30,279 nt of DNA from Pelargonium cotyledonis. Lineage: Eukaryota; Streptophyta; Magnoliopsida; Geraniales; Geraniaceae. The stretch covers positions 1-30,279 of the forward strand of contig JAYMTA010000373.1 of the NCBI GenBank assembly GCA_036897625.1, given 5' to 3'. A model generated the notes under the pieces. The model made no database searches, was not told the DNA's origin, and worked only from the letters and a program-made list of their open reading frames with translations. This document shows, piece after piece, positions 1-9,795 of this stretch (positions are counted from its first letter, which is position 1; every line of letters begins with the position of its first letter). Both the position numbers and the translations under genes were made by a program.

Positions 1-843
1 TATGTAAAAAGTTGCATACTTTAGGGTTGGTATGCAAAAAGGTGCTATGTATAAATTTTCCTTTTTTATATTCTCTAAAATTTGATGGCCACCACGTGTA
101 AGTAAAGTATTAATATTTAAACCTACCGATATGGGCGCTTCTTGTATTGGAGGTAGGCTATCGTCACGGCTAGGACCATTTCCTCGTAACAAATTTAAAA
201 TCATTTTAGTCTTGAATAAATTATAATTATCTACGTAAGTGTTACTTATATGTTTTAGGGGATAATAAAAGTTGGATTGTTGATTTGATTAGAGATAATT
301 AAGATAGGTTTAGCGTTGATGCGTGTCATTAGGACGAAGACGCTCTCTTTTTTATTGGAGAGCTTGTAGGTGGGACCATATATTTTTCTTGTGACTTTTT
401 TTAGAAAAAGACAAACAGACCATGCCACGTGGGGGTTGTGTATTTGACGGGCGGTGGTCGGTCTCATTTTATTTGGCTGGAGTATAATTTTATTAATTTT
501 AGTTATTTTTATTTTAATTTTTATTTCATTTCTTAAATATACAGCTATATGAGACTATTAAAGAGAAAATGCTCCTTAATACGGCTTTAAGCAATATCTA
601 TTTTTGAGCTATGTCAAGTCAACGTTACAATATATTTGAATTCGATAGTAGTGATTTGTTTAATCAATACTGCTGCTATCGCCTATTGAAGAAATGGTAA
701 TATAATTAGTGTTAAAAGTTATTAGAAACAATTAGAAACAGAGCGAACGTATGAATCAAACATTTTTACAATGTGTAGTAACCTTATTAATGACTTACCT
801 TGAACCAAATAAATCCCGGGTTAACCTACTTTTAAATTTGTAG
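1..843. other. AT-rich non-coding stretch before the PP2C exons
   Basis: I see no gene here. The stretch is AT-rich and broken by stops on both strands. It ends in a splice acceptor (TTTGTAG, AG at 842-843) that feeds the PP2C exon starting at 844, so at least its right part should be intron. I looked for a PP2C first exon (MED and DGHGG-type motifs) and found none. Either this is all one long first intron, with exon 1 before the window, or the 5' part of the gene has been replaced. Confidence 0.5.
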
Positions 844-2250
844 ATAGCGAATTTCTGCTCGGCGAGAATGCACGAAGTGATTGCAGAGGAATGGGACAGA
901 GAGAGTGTGGATGGACACGAATGGCAGAGGAGGTGGGAGGAGACATTTTGTAGTGGTTTTCAAAGGACTGACAGTGAGATCCGAACTGACGCACTTGCAC
1001 CGGAAATGGTCGGATCAACCGCAGTTGTGGTGGTTCTTACCGGTTGTCAGATCATCGCATCCAATTGTGGCGACTCAAGGGCGGTGCTGTGCCGAACCTC
1101 TCACACTCTTCCTTTAACAGTCGATCAAAAGGTCACATCTCGAACTTTTTAACTCTGATCAGTGCATCATCTGTAGGAGATTGAATAGAATTAGCTTGTT
1201 ACTTACATGTCAAGTCACATTTGTTGCGGTTTTGTAGCCGGATAGAGAGGACGAACTGTTGAGAATTGAAGGAGAGGGAGGGAGAGTCATAAACTGGAAC
1301 GGTTCTAGGGTGTTTGGAGTTCTTGCTATGTCCAGAGCTATAGGTTTTCTTTCTTCTCTCAATCTCTATTTCAATTTTCAATTTCTATCACATTGTCAAT
1401 GCTCTGCTCTTAGTGTAATGATAAAAATGGAAGAAATTGGAACATTTCCTTCATGATCCACGTATAGGTTTCGTTGAGGGCGTCACTGCTTATTTACTAG
1501 TTGGAACCTCCACCTATATGATCTGTCTTTGTTGGGGTCCCCCTTCTTGGTCTACGTGGATGTTCTATTGAGGGCGTCACCACTTGATACACTAGTTGGA
1601 TCCTCCACCTATAAGACCGGTGTTTGTTGGGTCCCCCTCTTTGTCTATGTGTAGGGTCCGATGAGGGTGAGTGTTTATGTATCCCATATTGAAAAGAATG
1701 TGAAGATCATCGTCACTTGATGTTCTAGTTGCACTCTCCACCTATAGGACCCATCTTTATACCTCCTTTTGTGGTTCACGTTTATGGTCTGCTGAGAGAA
1801 TTGTGTATCCCGCGTCGAAAGAATGTGAAGGTTGTCGTCACTTACTAGTCGTACAAACTACATGCAATATGGATCATTCTCTTTGTTTCCCATGTCTGAT
1901 TCTTTTGCTTCTTTGGTACAAATGTTTCAGGTGACTGGTATTTGAGGCCATGGATCATTCCTGTTCCTGAGATAAGCTTCACAACCCGGAGCGAGGAGGA
2001 CGAGTGCTTGATTCTGGCCAGCGACGGGCTCTGGGATGTCATGACAAATGACGAAGTTGGAGAGGTAGCTCGCACAATTCTACGAAGGAGACGCCGGTTA
2101 CTGGCTGATAACATTTCTCCAGCACAAGCTCTTGCAGATAATCTCACTGAAATAGCTTATGCAAGAAACAGTTCAGACAACATTTCTATAATTGTTGTTG
2201 ACCTTAAAACAAGAAGAAGGCGCCAGCAGAGACAAACAGGAGTGGAATAG
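844..2250 (+). CDS. Protein phosphatase 2C, group A-like, 5'-partial (three 3' exons)
   Basis: Exons are 844-1131, 1238-1343 and 1931-2250; the intron phases agree (0, then 1) and the stop is at 2248-2250. The joined frame gives about 237 residues. It shows PP2C landmarks in order: [84 protein letters not shown] and [13 protein letters not shown]. The pattern fits the ABI1/HAB/HAI group of Ser/Thr phosphatases that act in abscisic acid signalling; the GD and SDN aspartates are metal ligands in this fold. The first catalytic exon (RxxMED, DGHGG) is absent, so as seen the protein could not bind both metals. The loop before VGSTAVV is shorter than in HAB1. A run of arginines (RRRRR) sits near the C terminus. 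Whether this is a working gene with exon 1 off-window or a truncated copy cannot be decided here. Confidence 0.8.
1476..1860. repeat. Degenerate tandem repeat in PP2C last intron
   Basis: Four diverged units begin near 1476, 1570, 1663 and 1794, each opening with GAGGG or GAGAG. Units 1 and 2 share GAGGGCGTCAC, ACTAGTTGGA, CCTCCACCTATA and a GGTCCCCCT-like run. Units 3 and 4 share GTGTATCCC-like and GAATGTGAAG blocks and CGTCACTT. The periods are about 94, 93 and 131 bp. The repeat lies wholly inside the 587-bp intron 1344-1930. Confidence 0.75.
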
Positions 2251-3523
2251 TTAGTCCTCTTGGCCCGTCTTCTCCCACGAATCCAATTCTCGAACATCCG
2301 ATCTAATCAACTCGATGCAGAGATGATAAAGGCAAGAAAATTGATCTAGTATGTTATTATGGTGCATCACCTGTTTTGTTCTGTGAAAAAACAGGAACAG
2401 ATCCACAATCTGACGACTCTGAGGCCATAATTAGCCAGTTTTAGCTTATCTTCCTGACCTGTACGGTGCTCAGCTGACTGGCAAGAATTGCTGCATAACA
2501 ACCAGAATTGTATGTTTGTCTGAAAAGTACTAGGTCGATCCTTACATTTGTTGGTTTAGTCATGTAAATGTATTCTAATGCAGAGGAAAAAAAATGTTCC
2601 ATGTCCCTGATATTGATTCTATATATATACACGAAGGTTGAAGCAAAAATGTTCCATGTTCCTGATATTGATCCTCTCAAAATCAGTGTTCTTTGTTTCG
2701 GTTTTGAAAATTATTAAGGAGAAGTTAGTTATTGGACCGTATTTACTTTTATAGTCTCGTGATCACGTGTTGTATCGAATTTAAGGGATACTACTTAATT
2801 TATTTATAAATAATAAATAAAAGGACAAAAATTTAAGAGGAACACGAGCATCTGTTTTGAGATAAAGAAAGTACTTACAAATTTTTATGTTTCACATATA
2901 TTACTGCTGCTCAGAAGACGACTCAAACATAAAATCTCAACTATGAAAACCAAGTGTCGTACCATTAGCTTTATATTCTAGAAGTGAAATGCTACAATTG
3001 TCAAATTCTTTTATACTTGTAGCGCCAAAAACTTTATATTTAGTCACAATTAATTCGATGTGCTCGTTGTTTAATGTTATACTTTATGTGAGCGATTAGA
3101 TTTAGTTTCAAAATTATTTGAAAAATAATAAATATATATCAAAATAGAAAACAAAATCTGAATCTATGCTTAATCATTTATTTCGTAATCCGCACCGGGT
3201 ATATGCAAATGCACATTCGCCCTTTTAAAAGAAAATGATCGGGTGTTTCAATATCTCTTTACAAAGTAACATTGTATTTTATTTTGCATAGATAAATTGG
3301 TAACAATTCGTTGTCATGCGAAACATATGATTATTTCTCATTATTAGATTGTGAAATCTCTCTTTAGCAAAATAATCGACCACAAAATCACACACTTATT
3401 TCTCCACCGGCTTCTTTTTTCACCTATATATACCAATCTTGGTTTTCCATCGTCGAATATCGAAGCCTTCAACATCATATTTAAGTTACAAATTCGAGTT
3501 ATATCAATCGACTTCTCTGAATC
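2251..3523. other. Intergenic: PP2C 3' region and HPt-A promoter
   Basis: No coding region is supported. The first part should hold the PP2C 3' UTR. A near-repeat of the text AAAAATGTTCCATG / CCTGATATTGAT occurs at about 2589-2620 and 2646-2673. The right end carries the HPt-A TATA box and 5' UTR. Confidence 0.5.
3425..3432 (+). promoter_or_regulatory. TATA box of HPt-A
   Basis: TATATATA in a C-rich flank, 92 bp before the HPt-A start codon. This is a normal plant spacing for a short 5' UTR. HPt-B and HPt-C have similar boxes at similar distances. Confidence 0.6.
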
Positions 3524-4608
3524 ATGGCATCCAGTAACAATAACGTGCTCGAAAAAATTGCTTCCCTGAAGCAAACCCTTTTGGCCGAGGTTCTCTCTAG
3601 TACTTCTTTGCATTTACATATATATATATTCATCATATATTTATATATGCAACATTATAATTCAATATATTTAGGCCTATGAACAAAAATATTTAACTTC
3701 TATTTTTCAACTTGTTTTGCAGGGGTTGCTCAACAATGAGTTTCTTCAATTGGAGTCTTTGCAAGATGAGAACAACCCAAATTTTGTTGAGGAGATGTAT
3801 GCCGCCTTTTTTGAAGATATGAATACGGCGATCGTACCTAAAATCTCCGAAACCCTGTAAGGATTTACTCGTAAATTAAATTGTGTTCGATAATTTTTCT
3901 TGAATAGTGATATACCTAATATTATTGTTTTGTGTCTCAATAGGGATAAAACTCCTGTAGATTTCACACAGCTTGATAGGCTCCTCCACAAGCTCAAAGG
4001 CAGCTCTTCAAGGTAAAATAATTAGTTTTCATTTACTATTTATCATAAATTGTCGCGATTAACATTAACGACATTTATTTTTTTTGGTTATGGTAGCATT
4101 GGAGCTAACAAAGTATGGATCAAAGTGAATCAAATGAGGGATCAATGCGCGATTGGCAGCGCGGACGGGTAATGTTAATTAACTCTTTCTCCTTAACTAT
4201 AATTTTTATCAAAATATCAAACATAACATCGACAAAATTAAATCATTTTTGGTCATGTACAAAACTAATTATGCTGACATATGTTTACTTATATTCTATT
4301 TCTCAGCATGAAGGCACTGCTCAAGCAACTGATAACTGAAACAGCAGACACCAAATCGAAGCTCGAGGTCTACTTCGAGGCCTCTCGCGATCGCGCAAAT
4401 GTATGTAACTTATTACTAATTAATAGTGTATTAAATTATATACATTCAGATTATGTGTTCTTGGTAGGATCAAGAAAATTAACTAACATCATTTTATGTA
4501 ATCTGGTTTAAGTTGAACCTGTTGCCAAACACCTCCTGACAATTTTTATTTTGGTAAATTATATATTTGCAGGCAGGATCTGCTGAAACAGCTGCACCAG
4601 CAAAGTGA
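3524..4608 (+). CDS. HPt-A: canonical histidine-containing phosphotransfer protein
   Basis: Exons are 3524-3589, 3723-3856, 3944-4012, 4097-4168, 4307-4400 and 4573-4608, giving 156 residues, close to the usual 150-160 of plant AHPs. Family landmarks are GLLNNEFLQLESLQDENNPN, a V-D-F segment, then LDRLLHKLKGSSSSIGANKV. His82 fits the phospho-accepting His, with Lys85, Gly86 and four Ser after it. In the family, such proteins carry phosphate from cytokinin-receptor histidine kinases in the membrane to response regulators in the nucleus. The C terminus is a short Ala-rich tail (AGSAETAAPAK). It is the only one of the five with an intact motif, so it is the best candidate for a working relay protein. 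The start ATG is the first after the TATA box, and an AATAAA lies at 4729. Confidence 0.92.
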
Positions 4609-5112
4609 AGGAGTGGTTTTTGGAAGTAACAGACAATAGAAGCTAAAAATCTTGAGGATTTTGTGTTATTTTTATTTGAAATAGACAGTGTTTGAGATAT
4701 TTGGGAAATTTAGATTTCAATGCCATTTAATAAATATATGCAATTAATGACTTTCATATCTTGAGGATCTTATTTGCTTTATATGTTGCACCCAAGTGTC
4801 TAAGAACATTATTTTGATAATAAAGCATATAATCTAGTTTAGTATAGTATAATCCAGTTTAAGGATTTGCAATATCTTTATTTTTCTGACATATCTTCCC
4901 TGAAAGGATCTATATTTCCCATAAAAATATCAAATTCAAGCATATAAATTGGACACTAATTTTCATATTTTTTCATCAAACCCTTTGAGTTCACTAAATT
5001 GTTGTATTGCATAATAATTTAGTTACTTTTTATATATTGACCTTTACGGGTTGATATTACTAAAGTCTTTTCCAGTAATATTCAATCAGTTCGATTAGTC
5101 AAGTCGTTGATC
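4609..5112. other. Intergenic between HPt-A and HPt-B
   Basis: AT-rich, no coding region seen. It holds the HPt-A 3' UTR with an AATAAA at 4729-4734, and the HPt-B TATA box (TATATATT, 5031-5038), about 75 bp before the HPt-B start codon. Confidence 0.55.
5031..5038 (+). promoter_or_regulatory. TATA box of HPt-B
   Basis: TATATATT 75 bp before the start codon, matching the HPt-A layout. Confidence 0.5.
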
Positions 5113-6394
5113 ATGTCAGACAACTACCAACACCTGCGTGATCAAGCGAATGCGATGAGGCAATCTTTCTTTGATGAGGTTATATTGATATTCTTTTTCC
5201 TTTTCTTTTTCCTTTTGTGTATATAAATATTTATAACTTATTGATGTTTTTGTGCATAGGGAATTATCCATGAATTACAAATGCGTAAGATGGAGAGGTT
5301 TTACTCAAACTCCATCCCGGAAAACGCTGGTGGCACGTTCGTTGAGGACATGTTCAACATGTTTTTCCAGGAGGGAGAAGTACTATTTCACCAGTTAGAG
5401 AGTTCTTTGTAAGGAGTATATTTATAAGCGCGTAAAGTAATACCTCATCCGTTACAAAAGAATTATCTTTTTAAAAAATAAAATTTATTTTAAAATAAGT
5501 ACCGTTGCGTCATTGCTTGATAACAATGCACTTGATTTTCCAATTATGCCCTTTTATTACTAATATATAATGAGTAAAGAAACAATATTAAATCATTTTA
5601 CATAACTAAAATGACACTTATTACGAAATAGGAATATTATTTGTTAATTATCGCTCTCATTTCTAAAATGAACAAGCACACGCAAATTATAAGTATTTGT
5701 CATGTACTATGATTCGCAATAGGAAATCGGACAAGGATATCAAATATAAGGAGATGCTGGTCCTCGCGCTGAAGCTGAAAAACAGTGCGACATGGTAACA
5801 TTATTTAATTTTAAGAAGCAATTTAATCATTATATCCCATAATTGATGATTAAAATTCATGAAGCTGAGATCCATGAAAATTATTGTTTGCAGTGCTGGA
5901 GCTCTCAAAGTACTAGCTGCAACTGAGGAAATGATAGAACAATTCACTAATTCTGACAAGGAAAGGTAAAATAATATATTTGTTAATGCTAATTAATATT
6001 TTTTTTTCATACATTTTTAATATATATATATTGTTCATACAAATCATTGTCACATAATATTTTTTATATTTTATTTTTGCTTGCAGTGCTAAAGTTACAC
6101 TTACTAAGGCGGTTGAGGAATATAATGTGATGAAAACTAAAATGATTGAGTATTTTACTGTATGGCTCTCTCTCCCCCTTTTTTTTTTCTTTCTCAAATT
6201 TTGTGTAAGACATAGAACATACAATTAATGGTTAATGTTGTTGTCGTTGTTGTTGCATGTAGTTGTTGCGATTGGCGGGACCTCTGGGAGCGGCAATGCC
6301 AATGAATCCCGATAGCTCCTCGGGTTCGGACTCCCCGAGGACTGAAGGCAGTTCAGTGCACGAGCCTAATTCCGAGGATGATGCGGATAGTTGA
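5113..6394 (+). CDS. HPt-B: HPt-like protein with His replaced by Leu
   Basis: Exons are 5113-5178, 5260-5408, 5723-5794, 5894-5965, 6087-6159 and 6263-6394, giving 187 residues. Aligning LALKLKNSATCAGALKV with HPt-A LLHKLKGSSSSIGANKV puts Leu88 where the phospho-accepting His should be. The Lys (91) is kept, but the Gly and the Ser run are changed. It should therefore not accept phosphate. The frame is open through all six exons with normal GT-AG junctions, which argues against plain decay. The last exon is much longer than in its neighbours and ends in a Ser/Pro/acidic tail (SSSGSDSPR, then NSEDDADS). A Stowaway-like element fills part of intron 2. By analogy with His-less AHP6 of Arabidopsis it could block the relay by competition; this is inference. 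Confidence 0.85.
5438..5640. mobile_element. Stowaway-like MITE in HPt-B intron 2
   Basis: The ends are imperfect inverted repeats beginning at TA. The left end reads TAATACCTCATCCGTTACAA. The right end, read on the other strand, gives TAATATTCCTATTTCGTAAT, then AAGTGTCATT. The CTCATCCG and AAGTGTCATTTT-type text resembles plant Stowaway (mariner-type) ends. The element is about 200 bp, AT-rich, and has no coding capacity. Exact borders are uncertain. Confidence 0.55.
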
Positions 6395-6434
6395 AGTTGT
6401 ATTGATAATCCGAATAAGGAATTCTGTGTTTTCT

Positions 6435-6503
6435 GTTTCGTTTCCATTTGTTAATGTTGGATGTGTGTTTGCTTCGTTTCTATTGAATAATGTTGGATGT
6501 GTG
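6435..6503 (+). repeat. 36-bp tandem duplication in HPt-B 3' UTR
   Basis: Two copies, 6435-6467 and 6471-6503, share TTCGTTTC, then AATGTTGGATGTGTG at a period of 36 bp. They differ at a few bases in the middle. The duplication lies between the HPt-B stop codon and its AATAAA. Confidence 0.75.
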
Positions 6504-7242
6504 CTTGTTACTGCATACTAGCTATGTTTTAAAATATTAAATAAAGTTGCTTTCAATTTCCAAAATTTACATCTTTGAATTTGGATGCACAAATAAATTT
6601 GTTTGTCGTTACTCGCGGTAAGGAATTAGTACAAATGCTCATATATAAATTGGGCAAAACTCGATATGTGAATGTCTTCAAGAGAAGAGAAAATTGATTT
6701 GGTGGATGACGTGACTGATCCATGTGGATACATAGTACTCGTGATTGAGTCTTTTCTTAAAATAAGTATGCTTACATTGACAATTTGAGCACAAATTTGT
6801 GAACACATTAAATCTGATTAGAATTTTTGCGGGTTCAATTGACCACATCTTCGGTTGGATTAGGTTAAGCTATGATAAAATTACAAGTTGATGCCTGAAA
6901 TATGTACCATTACATGCAAGGTGACTTAGGCATTTCTTGCGCAAACTTAAAAAAAGTTGACACGAATCTGACTCAAAACTTGAATATTAAGTTCAAAGAA
7001 GATGCCGTCATAATTGGATAAAATTTACTCGGTACATTCAAAATGATCCCGCAGTCAATACCCATTCTAATGCACAACCATAGCAACCTTACCATCTTAT
7101 TTTTCTTGTGAATCCATGAAAACTGTATGCTAGCTGATTGTGGCATGAAAACTGAATGCAATTCAATCCATGTCATAGTGATGTATATTGATTTCCTAAC
7201 TAATTGAATTTGAGCTCATGAATTACATGCTTTTTATTGATT

Positions 7243-7248
7243 ATATAT
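7243..7248 (+). promoter_or_regulatory. TATA box of HPt-C
   Basis: TATATA about 105 bp before the HPt-C start codon, in the same relative place as in HPt-A and HPt-B. Confidence 0.45.
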
Positions 7249-7353
7249 ACCGATATCATATACTAGCTAACGTCCAATTAATTATATACGCATCAATACT
7301 ATCATAATATATCTAATTAAGCTTCCATCACCTTTACAATACTTGTTTCGATC

Positions 7354-8383
7354 ATGAGCAGCTACGAAAGAAGGTACTTCCATTCTCCGGCATTGCAACA
7401 TCAGATTGAAATCACACGAAAAGCCTTGTTCGAAGAGGTATATTTTTTTATTTATCTTCACCGTCTCATAATGTACATTTTAAAAAAAAATTACTATAAA
7501 ATGTAAATCATATATTTATATGTGGTTTTAATTAATTACAGGGATTGCTCAGTGAATCTTTTGCTGAAATAGAGAAGAGGTGTGCACAATTCGCGTACAA
7601 CGATCCCAATTACATTTACCATTCCATGGAAGATTTTTTCCGACTAGCGCACGAGAAAATGGCTGAGATGGAACCATATATGTAAGGCCTTAATTAACAT
7701 TGTTACTTGTTTATAGTTCTTTCATTAGTTTAATTAAATAATGTAACACAATTAATATTTGCTATAATTAAATCTGTTTTCGATATAGGATCGAAGGGAA
7801 CATCAATTTCACCAAGCTGGAAACGAATCTCCATCAACTCAACAACTTATGCAACGGGTATGATACTCGATTTCTTCCTTAATTTATTAAATTACTGTTA
7901 CATAGAATATTTATGATTTATAGTTACAACTCATGAAACAAACAATTTATTTAACAAAAAATCATGATGTTAACAGTCATGGGGCAAAAAAAATGCAATG
8001 GACTGTCAATGAAATGTTGCAACAGTGCTGGAACAAGAAACCTGATGGGTACCAATATTTTTTTCTTATGCTTCACTAATTTTTTTGAAATTTATGTATT
8101 TAATTTATATAAAATGTTTATATATATATATTTATGGATATATATATATGCAGCATCAAGTTCTTCTATGAGAAGCTGAAGCATGAGGACAAACATCTCA
8201 GGAACAGGCTCGGGGCTTATTTTAAGGTTACGTAATAATTTACACTTCGAATACATTAATGACATTTTAATTTAGACACAATTGTTCTGATGATATATGT
8301 TTTCGGTCTGATTTTAATGTTTTCAGCTGTTGATGAGCAATGACAGAGAATATTTTGAGTCGCGGCCGCGTTCGAGGATGTGA
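7354..8383 (+). CDS. HPt-C: HPt-like protein, His kept but Lys-Gly lost
   Basis: Exons are 7354-7437, 7542-7681, 7789-7857, 7977-8048, 8154-8226 and 8327-8383, giving 164 residues. The active-site stretch LETNLHQLNNLCNGHGAKKM keeps the His (90), but the following Lys-Gly pair is Asn-Asn and the Ser run is gone. The Lys helps position the phosphate in known HPt proteins, so phosphotransfer may be weak or absent. The second helix region is unusual for the family (EKRCAQFAYNDPNYIYHSME). The first exon is longer than in its neighbours (28 codons) and rich in aromatic and basic residues. The last exon ends in an Arg-rich tail (ESRPRSRM). The frame is open throughout and splice sites are normal. 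A (TA)n run lies in intron 4. Confidence 0.87.
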
Positions 8384-9125
8384 GACACGGTAATTTGTGA
8401 GTCGATTAGTAGCTAGTCATTATTAGAATAAAAAGTCTAAGTCAGTCGATGATTTAGTACTATTTTCTTAGAATATATGTCGATCAAGTCTTCAATTAGT
8501 TTTAATAAGCATTGTTGGAAATTAGCTTAGATTTACATTTCTTGCTAAAGTTCATGTGCTCTCTATTTTATGTCAGTTCAATAAGGAGATCAAATCCAAT
8601 AGTTCGTTGTGTGTCGCTCGTTTGTAAAAGCATTTAACTACGATTATTAATTTCAAATGTTATCATATATAGTCGTACGGGTTTCGAAAATAGTTTGGCC
8701 TCACAATGATTTCGGTTAATTAATGGAAATTGTAACTTATTAGATTTTTAATTTTGTTTTTCTCAGTGTTGCATGAATTGTGACAATATTGAAGAATCCA
8801 AAAACCCCAAAAAGAAATCTTTGCAATAATGATTCACATAAATAAATAAAAAATGTTGTTTGAAACTGAAAGACCTAATTGTTTGTCAAACATCGAAATG
8901 TTTTCTATTTCAAGGCACATCTCTTGTAAAATTTCAACGGAAACGTTCGAAAAACTAAATTCAAAATATTTCCCAAACAACAGTTTTGGAAATGTTTTAA
9001 TGTTTGTTGAACAACAAATTAAGAAGAGAAATAAAACGCATAAAAGCAACAATCAACACTGAATACGACCTAACGCATTCAATTCAATTGACTACCCGAT
9101 TGGGCTCCCTATAGACATTAGAAAC

Positions 9126-9251
9126 CTAATATTTCCGTTCACGGGCCAAAAGCTCTCGGATATCATCCACGATCACCCAGTAATCCCATGCTTCCACATC
9201 ACCAACCGAAACAATTTGGACCACAAACGCGGAATCCACATGTTCTAGATC
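9126..9251 (-). pseudogene. Orphan exon-like fragment of an unrecognised protein
   Basis: Read on the minus strand, a splice-acceptor-like TTTTAG (AG at 9253-9252) is followed by 41 open codons and a TAG at 9126-9128. Base composition is clearly less AT-rich than its surroundings. The predicted peptide reads like real protein: DLEHVDSAFVVQIVSVGDVE, then AWDYWVIVDDIRELLARERK and a final Tyr. No start codon, matching upstream exon or donor partner was found nearby on that strand, so it looks like the last exon of a gene whose other exons were lost, or a captured fragment. I do not recognise the family. Confidence 0.4.
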
Positions 9252-9299
9252 CTAAAATAAACGTAAACTTGTATGTGTCGCAAAGTAAGTGATTCCGCA

Positions 9300-9455
9300 A
9301 TCGGGTGAATTATAATAATTATGGCCATAGAAGGTAGACATACAAATATAAATTAAACAATAGTTTTGGAAATGTTTTTTTTTTCGGCCGTCATAATTGG
9401 GTGAATTACAATAATTATAATCATAGAAGGTAGACATGCAAATTATAAATTAAAC
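9300..9455. repeat. 95-bp tandem duplication between HPt-C and HPt-D
   Basis: Copy 1 (9300-9360) and copy 2 (9395-9455) share GGGTGAATTA, AATAATTAT, CATAGAAGGTAGACAT and TATAAATTAAACAA. They are separated by a GTTTTGGAAATGTTT block with a T run. Differences are scattered single bases and a one-base indel. Confidence 0.75.
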
Positions 9456-9795
9456 AAAACAAAATAGGTAATGTTAATTTTAATGACAGGTTTTGACTGT
9501 GTAATTAGAGTGCTAATCCAATACAAGAACATGAACCAAATGCATGTATTGTATAGTCAAATCTGAGTGAAAATATTTAATGTGTTACTAAAATAAATAA
9601 ATAGATATTTAGCCTATATATCACAAATATATTGAATATGTAAACAGTAGATGCCTGTGAATTTTTAGTCTCAGAGTGGTAATGTATGTACCAATATTTG
9701 TTCTCTAATCAATCATTTCTCATTCATCTAATTGATTTTTTGTTCATAATTCATCATATATCTAACATTTTTGTTTGCAGATATATATATTTAAA

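Larger units (their letters stand above)
6395..7353. other. Intergenic between HPt-B and HPt-C
   Basis: The left part is the HPt-B 3' UTR with a 36-bp tandem duplication and an AATAAA at 6540-6545. The rest is AT-rich with no supported gene. The HPt-C TATA box (TATATA, 7243-7248) is about 105 bp before its start codon. Confidence 0.55.
8384..9795. other. Intergenic between HPt-C and HPt-D
   Basis: This is the longest gap in the cluster. It contains an exon-like fragment on the minus strand (9126-9251) and a 95-bp duplication (9300-9455). A short text (CAGTTTTGGAAATGTTTT, near 8981) recurs with one change near 9360, next to the duplication. Otherwise it is AT-rich with no supported gene. Just before HPt-D is an acceptor-like TTTGTTTGCAG (ending 9780), which could close a 5' UTR intron. 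Confidence 0.5.

Noticed and set aside
844-1131. Starting the PP2C protein at the ATG at 868
   Set aside because: Homology (IANFC..R) runs upstream of this Met to a good splice acceptor at 842-843, so it is an internal residue, not the start.
8110-8150. (TA)n run in HPt-C intron 4 as a promoter or special element
   Set aside because: Simple TA repeats are common in plant introns and this one sits inside a gene next to a normal acceptor.
8834-9062. Overlapping open frames on both strands in the HPt-C/D spacer
   Set aside because: Both strands are open over the same AT-rich stretch, with no splice context, domain or promoter; chance is the simplest reading.
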